The notes under the pieces: model-generated
What the model was told of the DNA's origin: nothing
What the model saw: the letters and a program-made list of their open reading frames with translations, nothing else
Databases searched by the model: none
Shown here: in pieces, positions 1-5,188 of the stretch
Layout: each line of letters starts with the position of its first letter
How positions within the stretch are numbered: position 1 is the first letter of the stretch
Assembly: GCA_031276615.1 (NCBI GenBank)
Contig: JAISND010000196.1
Coordinates: 1 to 5,188 of the forward strand
DNA: 5,188 nucleotides
Reading direction: 5' to 3'
DNA from: Treponema sp.
GTDB lineage: Bacteria > Spirochaetota > Spirochaetia > Treponematales > Breznakiellaceae
Made by a program: the position numbers and the translations under genes

Positions 1-89
1 TCGGTTTCGGCACGGTTGTTTTCCGCGGCCCGGATAAACGCGCCAAGGACATTCTCCCCGGCGCCGTCGTGAAGAAACAGCATCTTCAT
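1..89 (-). CDS. Unrecognised protein, N-terminal 29 codons only (gene runs off the window)
   Basis: An ATG at 89-87 opens a frame that stays open to the window edge; the visible product starts MKMLFLHDGAGENVLG and continues as a probable amphipathic helix (AFIRAAENN). A second ATG two codons later (83-81) is an alternative start. The gene begins 27 bp after the stop codon of the adenylate cyclase on the same strand, with no terminator-like structure in the gap, so the two are probably co-transcribed. The upstream bases are G-rich (GGACGGG about 6 bases before the ATG) but give only a weak ribosome binding site. The start MKMLFLHDG, a short beta strand followed by a turn, would fit many Rossmann-like or receiver-like folds. 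That is too little to assign a family, and I do not recognise the protein. Confidence 0.6.
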   Translation of the reverse strand, partial: MKMLFLHDGAGENVLGAFIRAAENNRAET

Positions 90-116
90 CCTAAACCCGT
101 CCGCCCGCGTCCGGCA

Positions 117-1520
117 TCAGGCCTGAACCGGAAGAGCTTCCTCCATTTTTGCCCTGCAGTGTTCACGGTACAGTAAAGATGCCTTGTCGCCCGGGATTAT
201 CTCAAGCACCTTGTCAAAGCTGGCAAGGGCGTCATCGTATTTTTTCCGCATAAAACTGAACAGGCCCTGCTCAAAGTACATATTGGTTTTCATCTTCTTT
301 TCCATTATTTCCTGACTGATGCCGTTCAGTATCTCATACACCCGCGTCGGTTCCCCCCTGCCCTTCACCTTCACGTTCCCCAGGTAGCGGAACATATAGC
401 TTTCCGGGTGTTCCAGTTTCTGGAAAGTCTGGCCGCTGATTGCCATGGAAACGCCGAAGGCCTTGGTAAGGCCCTCGATGCGGCTGGCAAGGTTCACCGA
501 GTCGGAAATAACCGTGTTCTGCATACGGTTGTACACCCCCACCACCCCCAGCATCAGGGTACCCGTATGAAGTCCGATGCCTATCTCCAGGGGGCGGTAG
601 CCGCACTTTGCCCGGTGGGAGTTATATTCCAGAACCTTTTTCTGAATTTCAATGGCCGACCGGACAGCCATATCCGCCCCGTTGGACTGGGGAAACAGGG
701 CCATAACCGCGTCCCCGATGTACTTGTCCACGAAGCCGCCGTACTGTTCGATAATCGGCACAATACGGGTAAGATAGGAATTGATAAACCTGAAACCCTC
801 CTCGGGGGAAAGGCTTTCAAAGAGTTCGGTAAACTGCCTGATATCCGAAAAGAATATCGTCATCTCCTGCTGGTGATGATCCCCCAGCTTGAGATCCATG
901 ACGCTTTTCCTGTTGAGCAGCCTCAGGAATTCTTTGGGAACAAAGGGATTCATCTTGTAGGCGGCAAGATCGCCGGAAGAAGACTCGTCTTTCGCTTCCT
1001 CCAGTTCCTCAATCTCTTCCGGCTCCCCGGCATCCCTGTGCCCGGAAGCCCCCGCCGCGGCTGCCGTCCCGGCGGATTCTTCCGTCAGCTCAACGGCGTC
1101 TTCCACCACCTCAAGGGATTCTTCCTCCGGCCCGGCGGCGTCCTCCGCGCCGGGCTTTCCGGCCGCGCCGGCTTCCCGTCCGGCGGCCCTTTCCGGAGCC
1201 GAAGCCGGCACGGGATCCGTGATTTCCACGGGGGACTGAATTTCTTCCGCGACGATGGCGCTCTCCCCTCCCCCGTATGCCATCACCGCGGCATTCAAAC
1301 GCGCGGCCGCCGGACCCGGCGTTTTCCACGGGCGCGGCAGGGATTCTCCATGGAACATCAAAAGGATCACCGCGCCGGCAAAAAGGCCCTGAACAAAAGA
1401 GACGCCGGTTAAAGACCGGAACTCGTTAGTCGCAAGGAGACCTGCAAAAAAAATGAAAATTAAAAAAAAGAACGGAACCGGCCCCTCCCAAAAGGAATTT
1501 TTTACATTCATATTCAACAT
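117..1520 (-). CDS. Membrane-anchored class III adenylate cyclase with C-terminal TPR-like repeat
   Basis: Predicted to make cyclic AMP from ATP at the inner face of the cytoplasmic membrane; 467 residues from the chosen start. Two hydrophobic segments (about residues 14-30 and 39-56) form a hairpin anchor. A low-complexity Ala/Glu/Pro/Gly linker follows (about 60-190), then the catalytic domain (about 217-398). Metal-binding Asp226 (FFSDIR) and Asp270 (KYIGDAVMALF) are 44 residues apart. Lys266 and Thr336 sit at the adenine-specifying positions, and Asn343 and Arg347 (VNLASRIEG) are the transition-state pair. From memory this set and its spacing match Spirulina CyaC, a class IIIb enzyme with Thr instead of Asp. 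The tail (about 413-455, YFEQGLFSFMRKKYDDAL) looks like one TPR plus part of another helix. I chose the ATG at 1520-1518 because GGAAAGG precedes it; the frame is open to 1649, and ATGs at 1613 and 1649 would add an unusual Phe-rich leader. ATP preference is inferred from Lys/Thr; no sensor domain (GAF, PAS, CHASE, HAMP) is visible. Confidence 0.9.
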   Translation of the reverse strand: MLNMNVKNSFWEGPVPFFFLIFIFFAGLLATNEFRSLTGVSFVQGLFAGAVILLMFHGESLPRPWKTPGPAAARLNAAVMAYGGGESAIVAEEIQSPVEITDPVPASAPERAAGREAGAAGKPGAEDAAGPEEESLEVVEDAVELTEESAGTAAAAGASGHRDAGEPEEIEELEEAKDESSSGDLAAYKMNPFVPKEFLRLLNRKSVMDLKLGDHHQQEMTIFFSDIRQFTELFESLSPEEGFRFINSYLTRIVPIIEQYGGFVDKYIGDAVMALFPQSNGADMAVRSAIEIQKKVLEYNSHRAKCGYRPLEIGIGLHTGTLMLGVVGVYNRMQNTVISDSVNLASRIEGLTKAFGVSMAISGQTFQKLEHPESYMFRYLGNVKVKGRGEPTRVYEILNGISQEIMEKKMKTNMYFEQGLFSFMRKKYDDALASFDKVLEIIPGDKASLLYREHCRAKMEEALPVQA

Positions 1521-1530
1521 TTTCCTTTCC
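1521..1530 (-). promoter_or_regulatory. Ribosome binding site deciding the cyclase start
   Basis: Read on the minus strand, GGAAAGG (1530-1524) lies three bases before the ATG at 1520, with its first GGA seven bases before it. The ATG at 1511-1509, three codons on, is about 12 bases from the same purine stretch and is a possible secondary start. Neither upstream in-frame ATG (1613, 1649) has an AGGA-type sequence; the one at 1613 follows GGGGGCGGG, which is G-rich but unlike the usual site. Confidence 0.55.
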
Positions 1531-1639
1531 GGCGGCAAAAAAACACGGAAGGATGCGGGGAAGAAAAAGAAAAGCACAAAACCGGACACATCCAATTCAG
1601 GAAAACAATACATCCCGCCCCCGGCGAATTCATCATCAC

Positions 1640-1711
1640 TATATAGCATAATAAAAATTTGCGTCTCCCGTCCATATGTAAAGTTTATCCTTTTGATCGC
1701 AACTATAACAA
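1640..1711 (-). promoter_or_regulatory. Candidate promoter region for the cyclase and the gene behind it
   Basis: Several sigma-70-like elements overlap on the minus strand. TTGTTA (1711-1706) is separated by 16 bases from GATAAA (1689-1684), each matching four of six consensus bases. Further down, TATTAT (1653-1648) matches five of six -10 bases but has a poor -35. TGCTATATA (1648-1640) resembles an extended -10. Use of the lower elements would put transcription start near 1630-1640 and give a leader of about 110-120 bases before the ATG at 1520; it would also exclude the in-frame ATG at 1649 as a start. The choice between elements cannot be made by eye. Confidence 0.3.
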
Positions 1712-1808
1712 CCCGTTTGACGTAAATTCAGGGATTAAAATGTATTTTTTTTCTGAAAATTTGGATGTTTTTTATAAAAATATGGTGATTTTTACCGGGC
1801 ATGAAAAC

Positions 1809-1851
1809 GCGGGCCCGCCGTCAGTCCGCATGCGCCGGACCCGGGGCTGAC
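1809..1851 (-). terminator. Possible terminator or 3' hairpin after recJ
   Basis: Starting 17 bases beyond the recJ stop, GTCCG (1840-1836) can pair with CGGAC (1828-1824) across a 7-base loop. The stem is extended by GTCA (1851-1848) with TGAC (1823-1820) across a one-sided 7-base bulge. Next comes the perfect palindrome GCGGGCCCGC (1818-1809), then a short GTTTTC. There is no long U-run, so this is a poor intrinsic terminator by the usual standard; it may instead protect the 3' end of the message. Confidence 0.3.
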
Positions 1852-1868
1852 AGACACAAACCGGAGGC

Positions 1869-4004
1869 TCATTCCCCGCCCGGGGCGCCGGAGCGGCGCA
1901 AATCAATGACCGTCATCTCCAGGTTGTCCTGCCCCCTGTACCAGTTGTGCTCCAGGTTAAACAGCAGGTTGATCTCGTCCCCCGCGTCAAAATCCACTTT
2001 GACTTTTTCCGCGGCGTTCCAGTATTTCGCGGGCCATTTGTTTTTTCCCGCGTCAAGGAGCATCTTTACATGCCTGCCCTCGTTTCCCATAAAATTTATT
2101 TCCTGTACCTTGAGCCTTCTGGAAAGAAAGGTTAAAGGTTCATTGTCCTTGCCGTAGGGCTCAAAGAGATCCACCAGTTTGAAAATCTCGGGCCTGAGGT
2201 ATTCAAGGGGAAGTTCCGCGTCAACCGTGATGCTCTGTTCGTCTTCGCCTTCGTCAAATTCAACGGAAGCGGCGACTGTCTCGAGCCGCTCCAGGAAGGA
2301 ATCCCATTTATCCTTCCCCATGCTGAAGCCGGCCGCCGATTTATGCCCCCCGGCGTCGATAAAGAGATCGCCGCACCGTTCCAAGAGAAAGCCGAGGTCG
2401 TAGGACCTGGCGGAACGGAGGGAACCGGTATAAACATCTTCACCGAAGGATACGGCAATGGCGGGAACATTGAATCGCCTGGCGATACTCTGGGCGACCA
2501 GTCCGGTGACGCCCCTGTTTATTTCTTCACCGTAGACTATGGTGAGCTTTTCGCCGAACCTCGAAAGATTCTCCCTGGCCATGGGTTCGGCGATGGCCCT
2601 GACTTCTTCTTCCAGTATTTTGCGCTCCTCGTTGAGGGCGGCAAGTTCCCTTGCGAGCTGTATCCGCCGCGCCGGCTCTTCTTCAAAAAAAAGGCCGATG
2701 GCTTTCTCCGGCTTTCCCATGCGGCGCGCCGCGTTAATGACGGGGCAGAGTTTCCAGGATATTTCCTTCGCGTCGAAATGGCGCCCCTGCAGCTTCAGTT
2801 CGGATAACAGTTCCGCGATGCCCGGCCTTGGTTTTGTCTCCAGCGATTCAAGGCCCCGCTGCACGATGATCCGGTTCTCGTCCCGCAGGGGCATGATATC
2901 CGCGATGGTTCCAAGGGCGGCAAGCTGGAAATCGGCGTCTTCGTCAAGGCTGCCGAGCTTCTCCCTGATTCTGACAAAGGACCGGAAAAGGCTGACGAAC
3001 ACGTCAAGCTCGGTGAAATCCCTGTCCGAATAGCGGGCGATTTTCGAGAGTTCCTTGATGCGGAGCAGGCCCTTGCCCGCGGTCTGGGGAATATCCTTCC
3101 ATATCTCCGGGGCGATGTCCAGCATGTCCACTTCCACGCTGCGGCCGAAGAGTTTCGCAAAAACCTTTTTTTGCAGGGGGGCGTCCCAGACAAGAATCTG
3201 CTGCCCCTTGAGAAAGGCGGGAAGCCGTGTTTCGCCGATGCCCACCATGCCGGGTACGATGGTTTCGGTGAGGGTGTCGATCACCGCAAGGTTCCGCGTT
3301 TTCGCGATCTCGATGATCCACGCGTCGTTTACCGGCCGGGTGTTAAGCAGGCAGACCGGCTGATCGAAGAATTCGCTTTTTTGGGCAAAACGCAGGGCCG
3401 AGACAAGTTTGAACGCGACGCCGCAGCCGGAAAGATCCCTGAAATTGTAGGATGAATCCTTCAGTTTCGGATTGACGATGCTTAAAGCTTCGGGCAGCTC
3501 CTCCTGCGGCTCGTGGTGATCCGTGACAATTACGTTAACCGCAAGATCGTTGGCGCGCCTGATCTCCGCTATCCGTGATATGCCGCAGTCCACGGTGATG
3601 ATAAGGGTTCCGTAGTCCGCCGCGAATTCCTCTACGGCGCCGGTTGAAAGCCCGTAGGATTCTTCCCCCGCGGGTATCTTCCAGGTTACGTCCATCCCGA
3701 TGCTTTTCAGGTAGTCCGTGAGCAGCACCGTTCCGGTAATTCCGTCAACATCGGCGTCGCCGAAGATCAAAACCTTTTCGCCCTCTTCCTTCGCGGCGAG
3801 GATCCGTTCCACGGCTTCTTCCATGCCGGGAAGCTCAAAGGGATTGCGCAGGTAGCGGACATCGTTCTCAAGAAAAAAACGGATCGCCTCGCCTGTAGTA
3901 ATGCCCCTGCGGACAAACACGGAGGAGGCAAGCAGATCGCAGCCGTATTTCGCGGAAAGGCCTTTAACCAGTTCGGGGGGAATGTCTTTCTTTTCCCATT
4001 TCAT
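1869..4004 (-). CDS. recJ: Single-stranded-DNA-specific exonuclease RecJ, with a large insertion
   Basis: RecJ degrades single-stranded DNA 5' to 3' to mononucleotides in the cytoplasm, acting in RecF-type recombination, base excision and mismatch repair. The 711-residue product carries the DHH-family motifs in order: FGDADVDG (81-88), VDCGIS (138-143), TDHHEP (161-166), LSGCGVAFKL (191-200) and LAALGTIADIMPL (361-373, with the Asp of TIAD). The DHHA1 part has a linking helix (about 443-478), NRGVTGLVAQ (496-505) and AGGHKSAAGFS (551-561). The region about 590-705 fits the C-terminal OB-fold DNA-binding domain. All expected metal-ligand residues are present, so it should be active. Residues about 201-358 are an insertion not found in short RecJ proteins (see separate entry). 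The motif usually written NAxGR reads NAARR (424-428). The ATG at 4004 is preceded by AGGA with a 9-base spacer. It lies 44 bp behind the nucleoside phosphorylase, probably in one operon. Confidence 0.95.
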   Translation of the reverse strand: MKWEKKDIPPELVKGLSAKYGCDLLASSVFVRRGITTGEAIRFFLENDVRYLRNPFELPGMEEAVERILAAKEEGEKVLIFGDADVDGITGTVLLTDYLKSIGMDVTWKIPAGEESYGLSTGAVEEFAADYGTLIITVDCGISRIAEIRRANDLAVNVIVTDHHEPQEELPEALSIVNPKLKDSSYNFRDLSGCGVAFKLVSALRFAQKSEFFDQPVCLLNTRPVNDAWIIEIAKTRNLAVIDTLTETIVPGMVGIGETRLPAFLKGQQILVWDAPLQKKVFAKLFGRSVEVDMLDIAPEIWKDIPQTAGKGLLRIKELSKIARYSDRDFTELDVFVSLFRSFVRIREKLGSLDEDADFQLAALGTIADIMPLRDENRIIVQRGLESLETKPRPGIAELLSELKLQGRHFDAKEISWKLCPVINAARRMGKPEKAIGLFFEEEPARRIQLARELAALNEERKILEEEVRAIAEPMARENLSRFGEKLTIVYGEEINRGVTGLVAQSIARRFNVPAIAVSFGEDVYTGSLRSARSYDLGFLLERCGDLFIDAGGHKSAAGFSMGKDKWDSFLERLETVAASVEFDEGEDEQSITVDAELPLEYLRPEIFKLVDLFEPYGKDNEPLTFLSRRLKVQEINFMGNEGRHVKMLLDAGKNKWPAKYWNAAEKVKVDFDAGDEINLLFNLEHNWYRGQDNLEMTVIDLRRSGAPGGE
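2970..3356 (-). other. Domain inserted in RecJ resembling an inactivated DnaQ-like exonuclease
   Basis: RecJ residues about 217-345 lie between the DHH core and the LAALGTIAD motif, where compact RecJ proteins have only a short linker. The stretch follows the landmarks of DEDDh exonucleases: CLLNTRP where FDTET is expected, then WIIEIA, then VIDTLTETIVPG (like the strand ending in LVNPG). Next come LPAFLKGQQILVWDAPLQ (like FLEGxxLVAHNAPFD), VDMLDIAPEIW (like VDTLELAR), and a final helix ending FVSLF (like DAxATAxLF). On this alignment the catalytic positions read Asn221, Arg223, Gln278, Asp327 (for His) and Glu332 (for Asp), so nuclease activity is unlikely. The alignment was made by eye; the alternative is an unrelated lineage-specific insertion. 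Confidence 0.5.
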
Positions 4005-4025
4005 GCTGTCACATCCTGTTCGATT

Positions 4026-4043
4026 TGCCGCTTCGGCGCGGCA
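4026..4043 (-). other. Perfect 6-bp hairpin in the phosphorylase-recJ gap
   Basis: On the minus strand TGCCGC, loop GCCGAA, then GCGGCA forms a perfect GC-rich stem in the 44-base gap. It starts 5 bases after the phosphorylase stop codon and ends 21 bases before the recJ ATG. It has no U-tract, so full termination is unlikely. It could stabilise the upstream message end or modulate recJ expression; a chance inverted repeat in GC-rich DNA is also possible. Confidence 0.35.
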
Positions 4044-4048
4044 GGCTG

Positions 4049-5188
4049 TCAGGCCGGCGGCCCGATTTCTTTAAGCACAAGTTTGCGCGGCGCCGGGGCG
4101 GTCTTTGAATACTCCACCGCTTCGGCAAGCCGGGGCAGGGCGGCTTTAAGGCCTGCTTCGTCCTTTGCCCACACGGTCATAACGGGGTCGCCCTTTTTGA
4201 CCGCCGCCCCGCTCTTGCGGTGAAATTGCAGGCCGGCCGTGGGGCTTACCGGATCTTCGGTGCGGTTTCTTCCCACGCCGAGTTCCACTCCGGCGCGGCC
4301 AACTTTCCAGGCGTCGACGCGGGAGATAAAGCCGTCCTCCGCGGCAAGAATTTCCGCGCTGTAAGGGGAACGGTAGCTGCCGCGCAGGGCAAGAAATTCC
4401 CGCGGGTCTCCGCCCTGGCTTTCGATGTTGGCAAGGAACAGTTCCTTCGGCCGGCCCCCCGCGAGGGCTTCCTCGCAGAGCCTGCGGCCCCCGGCCGCGT
4501 CCGGCGCCCTGCCGCCGAGCACGGCCATGCGCGCTGCAAGTTCCAGCGTCACCTCCATGAGATCAGCCGGCCCCCTGCCCTCAAGGCAGTCCATGCTCTC
4601 TTCCATTTCAAGAAAATTTCCGACCATGTTGCCCAGGGGTTCATCCATGTCGGTCAGCAGGGCGACGATCCTTTTGCCCATCGCCGAGCCGGTATCCACC
4701 ATCAGGCGGGCAAGTTTTTCCGCGTCCGCCGGGTTTTTCATAAAGGCGCCGGAACCGTATTTTACATCCAGCACCAGGGCCTCCGCGCCTTCGGCGGCTT
4801 TTTTGGAAAGGATGCTTGCGGTAATGAGGGGAATGGATTCCACCGTGCCGGTAACATCCCGCAGGGCGTAGAGGAGCCGGTCGGCCGGGACGGTTTCTTT
4901 TGTCTGGCCGGTCATGGCGAAACCGTCTTTCAGGAGAATCCTTTTAAATTCCTCCGCCGAAAGGTTTGTCCTGTAGCCGGGGATGGATTCGAGTTTGTCC
5001 AAGGTTCCGCCGGTGTGCCCCAGCGCCCGGCCGGACATCATCGGGTCCCTGATGCCAAGACTCGCGGCAAGGGGCGCGAGGACAAGGCTTGTCTTGTCGC
5101 CGACGCCCCCGGTGGAGTGCTTGTCCACGAAGGGGCCGGGCAGGTCCGAAAGATCCATCACCGCCCCGGAATTGAGCATGACCCCGGT
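4049..5188 (-). CDS. deoA: Pyrimidine-nucleoside (thymidine) phosphorylase, N-terminus cut by window edge
   Basis: Catalyses the reversible phosphorolysis of thymidine, deoxyuridine or uridine to free base and (deoxy)ribose 1-phosphate in cytoplasmic pyrimidine salvage. The visible 379 residues (numbered from the window edge) include DKHSTGGVGDKTSLVLAPL near the start. The family signature SGRALGHTGGTLDKLE follows at 52-67, then YALRDVTGTVESIPLITASI (107-126). His24, Arg110, Ser125 and Lys129 keep the spacing of E. coli DeoA His85, Arg171, Ser186 and Lys190, which implies that about 61 N-terminal residues lie beyond the window. The last 100 or so residues (from EDGFISRVDAW) form the C-terminal alpha/beta domain, complete to the stop. 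The frame is open through the edge, so the ATG at 5179 is internal. Motifs alone do not separate thymidine phosphorylase (deoA) from the broader pyrimidine enzyme (pdp). It is the upstream partner of recJ. Confidence 0.93.
   Translation of the reverse strand, partial: TGVMLNSGAVMDLSDLPGPFVDKHSTGGVGDKTSLVLAPLAASLGIRDPMMSGRALGHTGGTLDKLESIPGYRTNLSAEEFKRILLKDGFAMTGQTKETVPADRLLYALRDVTGTVESIPLITASILSKKAAEGAEALVLDVKYGSGAFMKNPADAEKLARLMVDTGSAMGKRIVALLTDMDEPLGNMVGNFLEMEESMDCLEGRGPADLMEVTLELAARMAVLGGRAPDAAGGRRLCEEALAGGRPKELFLANIESQGGDPREFLALRGSYRSPYSAEILAAEDGFISRVDAWKVGRAGVELGVGRNRTEDPVSPTAGLQFHRKSGAAVKKGDPVMTVWAKDEAGLKAALPRLAEAVEYSKTAPAPRKLVLKEIGPPA

Larger units (their letters stand above)
1521..1868. 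other. Gene-free interval between recJ and the cyclase (348 bp)
   Basis: No convincing gene lies here on either strand; the short open frames are AT-rich or low in complexity and lack good ribosome binding sites. From the recJ side, about 1801-1868 is GC-rich with inverted repeats (possible terminator). About 1640-1800 is markedly AT-rich and includes a 12-base perfect palindrome, TTTTTATAAAAA, at 1769-1780. About 1521-1640 is pyrimidine-rich on the minus strand and would be the cyclase leader RNA. The base composition contrasts sharply with the flanking genes, as expected of a control region. Confidence 0.6.

Noticed and set aside
408..1412. Plus-strand open frame of 334 codons opposite the cyclase
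   Set aside because: It lies wholly antisense to a gene with clear catalytic motifs; its product is rich in Arg, Gly, His and Pro, shows no domain, and follows from GC-rich codon use of the real gene.
1521..1649. N-terminal extension of the cyclase from ATG at 1649 or 1613
   Set aside because: It lacks an AGGA-type ribosome binding site, overlaps promoter-like sequence, and adds an unusual Phe-rich leader, whereas the ATG at 1520 has GGAAAGG and is followed directly by a sensible membrane anchor.
1659..1850. Short plus-strand open frame (63 codons) in the AT-rich interval
   Set aside because: There is no good ribosome binding site, it runs from AT-rich DNA into the GC-rich inverted repeats after recJ, and no motif is recognisable.
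2685..2692. A8 tract in recJ as a possible programmed frameshift site
   Set aside because: The frame continues correctly through conserved motifs on both sides, and neither alternative frame gives a sensible product; it encodes an ordinary LFFEEE stretch.
2343..3033. Overlapping plus-strand open frames of 154 and 164 codons opposite recJ
   Set aside because: They are antisense to conserved RecJ motifs, have no recognisable motif, and their products are Ser/Arg-rich or otherwise of shadow-like composition.
4425..4871. Plus-strand open frame of 148 codons opposite the phosphorylase
   Set aside because: It is antisense to the active-site region of the phosphorylase; the Ser/Ala/Arg-rich product looks like a shadow frame.

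Overview
All confident genes in this window lie on the minus strand, so they read from high to low coordinates. In transcription order they are a pyrimidine/thymidine nucleoside phosphorylase (5188-4049, N-terminus off the window), a RecJ-type single-strand DNA exonuclease (4004-1869), a membrane-anchored class III adenylate cyclase with a C-terminal TPR-like tail (1520-117), and the first 29 codons of an unrecognised gene (89-1). The open frames on the plus strand are antisense shadows of these genes. I see no tRNA, rRNA, CRISPR array, insertion sequence or phage gene.

The organism is probably a bacterium of the spirochaete group, perhaps a Treponema-like species with a moderately GC-rich genome. 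This is an inference from general resemblance: a CyaC-like cyclase with two membrane segments and a TPR tail, and a RecJ of about 710 residues with a long insertion. No taxonomic marker is present, so treat it as a guess.

Layout: the phosphorylase and recJ are 44 bp apart and probably share a transcript. A small perfect hairpin (4026-4043) sits in the gap. The phosphorylase salvages pyrimidine (deoxy)nucleosides. RecJ degrades single-stranded DNA 5' to 3' to mononucleotides during recombination and mismatch repair. recJ is followed by a GC-rich, hairpin-forming stretch (about 1809-1851) and then an AT-rich, gene-free stretch (about 1640-1800). That stretch is the likely control region for the cyclase and the gene just behind it (27 bp gap), a second transcription unit.

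The most interesting observation is inside RecJ. Between the DHH half and the motif LAALGTIADIMPL there is an insertion of roughly 155 residues. Read on its own, it follows the order of landmarks of a DnaQ-like (DEDDh) 3'-5' exonuclease domain, but every catalytic acidic or histidine position appears replaced. I propose that it is an inactivated exonuclease fold embedded in RecJ and used as a structural or binding module. The cyclase is a complete, apparently active class IIIb-type enzyme with an unusual long Ala/Glu/Pro linker.
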